Positions 33,206-36,549 of a stretch of 36,549 bases of DNA are shown in pieces. This DNA comes from Bacillota bacterium (GTDB lineage: Bacteria; Bacillota; Dethiobacteria; DTU022). The translations under genes were made by a program, and so were the position numbers. The stretch lies in assembly GCA_029552125.1 (NCBI GenBank), contig JAKPEE010000023.1:1-36549 (forward strand). The letters run 5' to 3'. The notes under the pieces are model-generated. The model ran no database searches. It saw only the letters and a program-made list of their open reading frames with translations, and was not told the origin of the DNA. Each line of letters starts with the position of its first letter. The first letter of the stretch is position 1.

Positions 33206-33961
33206 TTAGCGCAACTTTAATTCTTCTATTTCAAAATCAAATTCAACTGTGCCGTCTGCGGAGGTTACGGAAAAGCTAAGCATGGTCTGGATGGTCCCCA
33301 GGTCAGCAATGCGGATAAGATAGGTAATCTCGGTGGGAGGGGCGGGCGGCACAATTTTTATTTCGATGGTGTGCACCGTTCCGCTTAGATCGCCCACCTG
33401 CCCGGGGGAACTGTCTTTTAGCTGCACATTGAGCCCCGGCGTGGAGATATATTCGTGAATATTATATCCTTCAGCCATGGCAAAGGGCATAACCATAAAG
33501 CCAAGAAATGTTGAGCCCATCGTTTCAGCCGTTTCCCCGGTATGGATTTCACCATCCATCTCTACCTGTTTAACCATGTCGCCGGCGGCCACCCAGATCG
33601 TCATTTCTTCATTATCAACACTGAAGGCAATTTTTTCTGTTTCCACATCTTCCAGGGTTTCGCTGCCCAGATAGCGGTAGTGAAAGATTTGAACCTGGCC
33701 CATGTTCATTCTTAATTTATATTCACTAAAAGTGGCTATCAACTCCGGCACCGTCGTGGGGAGGCACCAGTTGTTCAATTCCAGCAGCGGTTTTCCGTTA
33801 GCGCCGGTTTCTCCGTTCACACCGTTCGCCTCGTTAACATCGTTTTCTGCAGCGCCGCCGGTAAGATCGGTTTCACTGTTCCCCCCGCATCCCCAGACAA
33901 ATATGGCCGGCACCAGTGCCATGATCAGCACAGTCACCATATAGAGAATTTTCTTTTTCAT
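33206..33961 (-). CDS. Lipoprotein of unknown function
   Basis: The 251-residue product starts with MKKKILYM, a hydrophobic stretch and a lipobox ending VWGC, then an acidic, Asn/Gly-rich linker (about residues 25-55). The remaining 190 residues are mostly predicted beta strands with several well-spaced Trp and aromatic residues (LNNWCLP, IFHYRYLG, MTIWVAAGDMVKQVE). The pattern resembles LolA/LppX-like or DUF-type outer-face lipoproteins that adopt a half-barrel, but I do not recognise a specific family. A single gene with its own terminator, convergent to none. Confidence 0.75.
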   Translation of the reverse strand: MKKKILYMVTVLIMALVPAIFVWGCGGNSETDLTGGAAENDVNEANGVNGETGANGKPLLELNNWCLPTTVPELIATFSEYKLRMNMGQVQIFHYRYLGSETLEDVETEKIAFSVDNEEMTIWVAAGDMVKQVEMDGEIHTGETAETMGSTFLGFMVMPFAMAEGYNIHEYISTPGLNVQLKDSSPGQVGDLSGTVHTIEIKIVPPAPPTEITYLIRIADLGTIQTMLSFSVTSADGTVEFDFEIEELKLR

Positions 33962-34015
33962 CACCAGCGACCTCCACCTGGTTTTTCAATGTTTATCATT
34001 CAGGCCATCCAGTTA

Positions 34016-34300
34016 AAAATTCCATGGATCGACTAAAAATCCTTTATTTTTTATTTTCAAAAGGGTAAAAAAATGAGCTTAACTTAAGCAAAGTAATTAA
34101 TTTAGTATCAAATGGTTACCAAAAAGGTGAAACAGGTGACCTATTTACGCTAACATTGTAACCTTCCAGGTAATCTACCGGCATAAAAAAAAGCCAGTTG
34201 CGTTAACAAATTGCCTGCCGGAAAGGCAAGCTTGCATGTTTAAGTGGGCTGAAGGCCTTATTTAGGCCTTTTTTAAGAAATGAAGATTAAATTTAATGCT
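34016..34300. other. AT-rich intergenic region with orphan terminator and candidate activator sites
   Basis: No gene is seen. Two dyad-like elements, GGTTACC at about 34114 and AGGTGACCT at about 34134, may be activator sites for the sigma-54 promoter downstream. At 34252-34274 AAGGCCT pairs with AGGCCTT and is followed by TTTT, a short terminator with no coding gene before it on the plus strand. Confidence 0.4.
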
Positions 34301-34313
34301 TATTGGCCTGACC

Positions 34314-34330
34314 TGGCACGGACCTTGCGT
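34314..34330 (+). promoter_or_regulatory. Sigma-54 (RpoN) promoter of the formate/nitrite channel gene
   Basis: TGGCACGGACCTTGCGT matches the sigma-54 consensus TGGCACG-N4-TTGCA/T, with the GG and GC dinucleotides exactly 12 bases apart. The start ATG is at 34367 with an AAAGGAGGT site between. A sigma-54 promoter implies activation by an ATP-dependent enhancer-binding protein. Confidence 0.85.
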
Positions 34331-34366
34331 ATAAAAAGTGGTAAAAGGCGAAAGGAGGTCAAAATA

Positions 34367-35470
34367 ATGGAAGGTAGATGTCAATTTTGGAAAGATTATG
34401 AATCCATCTCCGGAACAGTGTGCTATTGTGAGCTAGCTGCCTTTAACAGGCCGGTCAACCCCGATTTCCTTGAAAAAATAGGCTGCACTCCGGAGAAGAG
34501 AAAAGAGTGTCTGGGGACCATGGAGTTAAACATCGGTGGGGGAGCCGTACCTATGGTTACCCAGCCTCCGGTTGAACAGCCGGCGCCGGTTCCGGTAGCG
34601 GCTGCCCCGGTAGTTTACTGCGATCCTCCGCCGGAGGTGGCCAAAACTGTGGTCGGGGTAGCGGAGAAAAAAGCGGCGACGGCCCTTCCTTCCCTGGCCT
34701 TGCTGGCTATTCTGGCCGGGGCTTATATCGCCCTCGGTGCAGTGCTCTTCACTATTGTAACCAACGATCTGGCCACCTATATCGGCGACGGCCTCTCCCG
34801 GATCATCGGCGGCATGTCTTTCTCCCTGGGGCTGATACTGGTTATTCTAGGCGGGGCCGAGCTTTTTACCGGGAACAATCTTATCGTCGCGGGGATGCTC
34901 GACAAGAGAGTGTCGCCGAAACAGGTTTTGAACAACTGGTTCTGGGTCTACCTCTTCAACTTTGTCGGTGCCCTGGTGGTGGTCACCCTTTTCTACTATT
35001 CGGGAATCTGGAAAGCCAACAATAGCGCCATCGCCCTGCGGGCTGTAAACATTGCTTATGCCAAGGCGACCCTGCCCTGGAGCGAGGCGTTCTTCCGCGG
35101 TATCCTCTGCAACTGGCTGGTTTGCCTGGCCGTGTGGCTTTCCTTCGCGGCCAAGGATGCCGTGAGCAAAATCATGGGGATCATGATTCCGATTACCGCT
35201 TTTGTGGCCGCCGGTTTTGAGCACTCCATCGCCAACATGTATTTTATTCCCATGGGCTTGATCCTGCGGGGGCATGAAGCTTTGCAGGGGCTGTTGAACC
35301 CGGCGGTAGCCCAGGGGTTAACCTGGCAAGGGTTTTTATTCAACAACCTGGTCCCCGTCACTATTGGCAACCTCATTGGGGGCGTGATTTTCGTGGCTGT
35401 GGCTTACTGGAGCGCCTACCTGAGGCCCCTGGCCGTCTCCCGGCGGATGATCGCCAACGGTAAAGTTTAA
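34367..35470 (+). CDS. Formate/nitrite transporter family channel with Cys-rich N-terminal domain
   Basis: The ATG at 34367 follows AAAGGAGGT. Residues about 1-50 form a Cys-rich domain (C-x-FWKDY, CYC, a Cys-Thr-Pro-Glu turn, then KECL) that is absent from ordinary FNT proteins. A Pro/Val-rich linker of about 50 residues follows. Residues about 105-365 are the FNT channel: LGAVLFTIVTNDL, GGMSFSLGLILVILGGAELFTGNN, FWVYLFNFVGALVVV, FFRGILCNWLVCLAVWL, a GFEHSIANMYFIPMG segment with the central His, and a NLVPVTIGNLIGGVIFVA end. It is expected to exchange formate (or nitrite, hydrosulfide) with protons. Formate fits the organism's tungsten uptake genes, since many formate dehydrogenases need tungsten or molybdenum. 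Confidence 0.9.
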   Translation: MEGRCQFWKDYESISGTVCYCELAAFNRPVNPDFLEKIGCTPEKRKECLGTMELNIGGGAVPMVTQPPVEQPAPVPVAAAPVVYCDPPPEVAKTVVGVAEKKAATALPSLALLAILAGAYIALGAVLFTIVTNDLATYIGDGLSRIIGGMSFSLGLILVILGGAELFTGNNLIVAGMLDKRVSPKQVLNNWFWVYLFNFVGALVVVTLFYYSGIWKANNSAIALRAVNIAYAKATLPWSEAFFRGILCNWLVCLAVWLSFAAKDAVSKIMGIMIPITAFVAAGFEHSIANMYFIPMGLILRGHEALQGLLNPAVAQGLTWQGFLFNNLVPVTIGNLIGGVIFVAVAYWSAYLRPLAVSRRMIANGKV

Positions 35471-35515
35471 GCGGCAAAGGGTTATCTTTCCAAGAATTAA
35501 AGAAAGGTGATTATA

Positions 35516-35773
35516 ATGAAAAAAATGGTAGATTGCCCGAACTGGAAAGAGTATCAGGGTCTGAACGGCTGGTTGATGTTTTGCAGCGCCGGTGCCTTTG
35601 CCCGCAAACTGACCCGGCAGGAAGCGGAAAGCTGCGGCTGCACCGCCGAGCAGAGAGCGGCCTGCCTTAAGATTATGCAAAGCAGCATGGGGTACGGATT
35701 GGTTCCCGAAGTGGTTGATGAAAAAGAAGCGGCGCTGCCGGCTACGGACCAGCTTCCGGCATCGACCTGCTAA
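35516..35773 (+). CDS. Small Cys-rich protein, homologous to the N-terminal domain of the preceding channel
   Basis: The 85-residue product has the same cysteine and aromatic spacing as residues 1-50 of the channel at 34367: DCPNWKEYQG versus RCQFWKDYES, then MFCSAGAF versus CYCELAAF, then CGCTAEQRAACL versus GCTPEKRKECL. About five cysteines in this arrangement suggest metal or Fe-S binding, or a redox switch. It lies 45 bases after the channel gene with an AAAGGTG site and is followed by a strong terminator, so the two genes form one operon driven by the sigma-54 promoter. Family name not recognised. Confidence 0.8.
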   Translation: MKKMVDCPNWKEYQGLNGWLMFCSAGAFARKLTRQEAESCGCTAEQRAACLKIMQSSMGYGLVPEVVDEKEAALPATDQLPASTC

Positions 35774-35806
35774 TGTGGGGTGCAGTTGCTTGCTGCGGCC
35801 TGGAAT

Positions 35807-35840
35807 AAAAACAGCCCCTTAATTTCACGGGGCTGTTTTT
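35807..35840 (+). terminator. Rho-independent terminator of the channel operon
   Basis: A 12-bp stem (AAAAACAGCCCC with GGGGCTGTTTTT) has a loop of about 10 nt and a T tract in its own arm. It lies 34 bases after the small Cys-rich gene. Confidence 0.93.
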
Positions 35841-35934
35841 CATGTGTCAATAAAGGATTTTGGGTTTAAAGTTCAGAATTAACAAGCTAGAGACGTTTTT
35901 ATAAATATTTTTGGTCACACGAGGCAGAGGGAAA

Positions 35935-36423
35935 ATGTATACCAGTAAATTTGTCACTCCGGAGATTATTTTTGGCAAGGGCTCTTTGAACCAGGTCGGT
36001 GAAAGCTGCAGCCGCCTCGGCTCTTCCCGGGTATTCCTGGTGGCCGATAAGGGAGTGATCCAGTATGGCTGGGTGGACAAAATACTTTCCTTCCTGGAGG
36101 AAGCCGGCCTGGAATACATCATCTGGTCCGGTTTTTCGGCCAATCCCAAAGACTACGAAGTTGAGGAGGGAGCGCTCCTTTACGCCGATAACGGTTGCGA
36201 TGCCGTCCTGGCGGTCGGCGGCGGCAGCGCCATCGATGCGGCCAAGGCTGTGGCCACCCTCTCCACGAATCCTGGAAAAATCCAGGACTATGAAGGGATC
36301 GACCTGATCCAGTACCCGCTGCCGCCACTGATCGTGGTTCCTTCTACAGCGGGCTCCGGCTCGGAAGTATCCCAGTTTTCCATTATTGCCGATAGCCGGC
36401 GCAAACTGAGGTACCGTCAATAA
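35935..36423 (+). pseudogene. Iron-containing alcohol dehydrogenase, 3'-truncated
   Basis: The first 160 residues are the Rossmann half of a group III alcohol dehydrogenase: FGKGSLNQVGE, VFLVADKGVIQ, VLAVGGGSAIDAAKAVATL, and the PSTAGSGSEVSQFSII segment. Intact family members have about 380-400 residues, with the iron-binding His residues and a helical domain in the C-terminal half. Here the frame stops at 36423, just after the RRKLRY region, so those residues are missing. The stop follows a switch to unrelated DNA rather than a simple point mutation. An ATG at 35935 (GAGGCAGAGGGAAA upstream) is preferred. An upstream GTG at 35911 is possible. Confidence 0.75.
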
Positions 36424-36461
36424 TTTTTCGCAAATTCATTTACCCGCCTGGTAGGCATCAG

Positions 36462-36548
36462 TTAACCAGCAGTTACTTTTGAACCATCCATGGCACTCAG
36501 TTCCTCAAGATGTCTCATACTCATATAACGCTTGGTTCCCCATTCTTT
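36462..36548 (-). CDS. Partial ORF end, unrecognised; possibly a transposase
   Basis: The minus strand is open from the right window edge to the TAA at 36462-36464 and encodes 28 residues: KEWGTKRYMSMRHL, then EELSAMDGSKVTAG. Together with the abrupt end of the alcohol dehydrogenase about 40 bases away, it may be the C-terminus of an IS-element transposase whose end lies near 36411-36424. The family cannot be named from this fragment. Confidence 0.35.
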   Translation of the reverse strand, partial: KEWGTKRYMSMRHLEELSAMDGSKVTAG

Positions 36549-36549
36549 G

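Overview
The window looks like chromosome from an anaerobic, spore-forming clostridium of the Peptococcaceae (Desulfotomaculum/Pelotomaculum-like) type. The evidence is a moderately high GC content, strong AGGAGG ribosome binding sites with frequent GTG/TTG starts, a CotF-type spore coat protein, a YmaF protein, a tungstate transport operon, molybdenum-cofactor (Moco) type riboswitches and a formate/nitrite-family channel. The species assignment is inference; no rRNA or tRNA gene was seen.

Layout. (1) 1-3.4 kb: a possibly truncated DUF1801 protein, a reverse-strand ymaF, a lipoprotein with a DUF4015-type glycoside-hydrolase-like domain, and a frameshifted remnant of a response-regulator receiver domain. 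(2) 3.4-8.8 kb: a tungstate/molybdate block. A cytoplasmic regulator fuses a ModE-like helix-turn-helix to a TupA-like binding domain. It is followed by a Moco/Tuco-type riboswitch, tupA, an internal terminator, tupB, tupC, a MOT1-type molybdate permease, and a convergent molbindin (Mop). (3) 9.1-14.1 kb: a lipoprotein phosphoesterase and a complete ECF transporter (YkoE-like S component, double ATPase, T component). The phosphoesterase and the S component both end in an extra domain that resembles the sulfite-oxidase/molybdopterin-binding fold (SUOX-like, PF00174-like). (4) 14.1-24.2 kb: a second Moco-type riboswitch, this one with a clear terminator, followed by four exported proteins built from the same SUOX-like module. 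One carries a dockerin, one is a 2386-residue surface protein with about ten modules plus a seven-bladed propeller, one has a C-terminal membrane anchor and one is a small lipoprotein. (5) 24.3-32.4 kb: ordinary chromosomal genes (small-molecule kinase-like protein, SppA, a CrtI-type oxidoreductase, a membrane protein, an M28 peptidase, a GPH-type sugar symporter, FabI). (6) 32.5-36.5 kb: CotF-like protein, a lipoprotein, a formate/nitrite-type channel behind a sigma-54 promoter, a small Cys-rich protein homologous to the channel's N-terminus, a truncated iron alcohol dehydrogenase, and an unidentified reverse-strand ORF end that may be part of an insertion element.

The most interesting reading is regions 2-4 taken together. 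About fifteen SUOX-like modules occur in six adjacent genes, two of them fused to parts of an ECF uptake system, and the largest set is preceded by a Moco-type riboswitch. This suggests an extracytoplasmic capture-and-import system for a pterin-type cofactor (molybdopterin, tungstopterin or a breakdown product), working beside the tungstate and molybdate oxyanion transporters. The gene arrangement and riboswitch sequences are seen directly. The module family is assigned from recalled family consensus. The substrate is inference.
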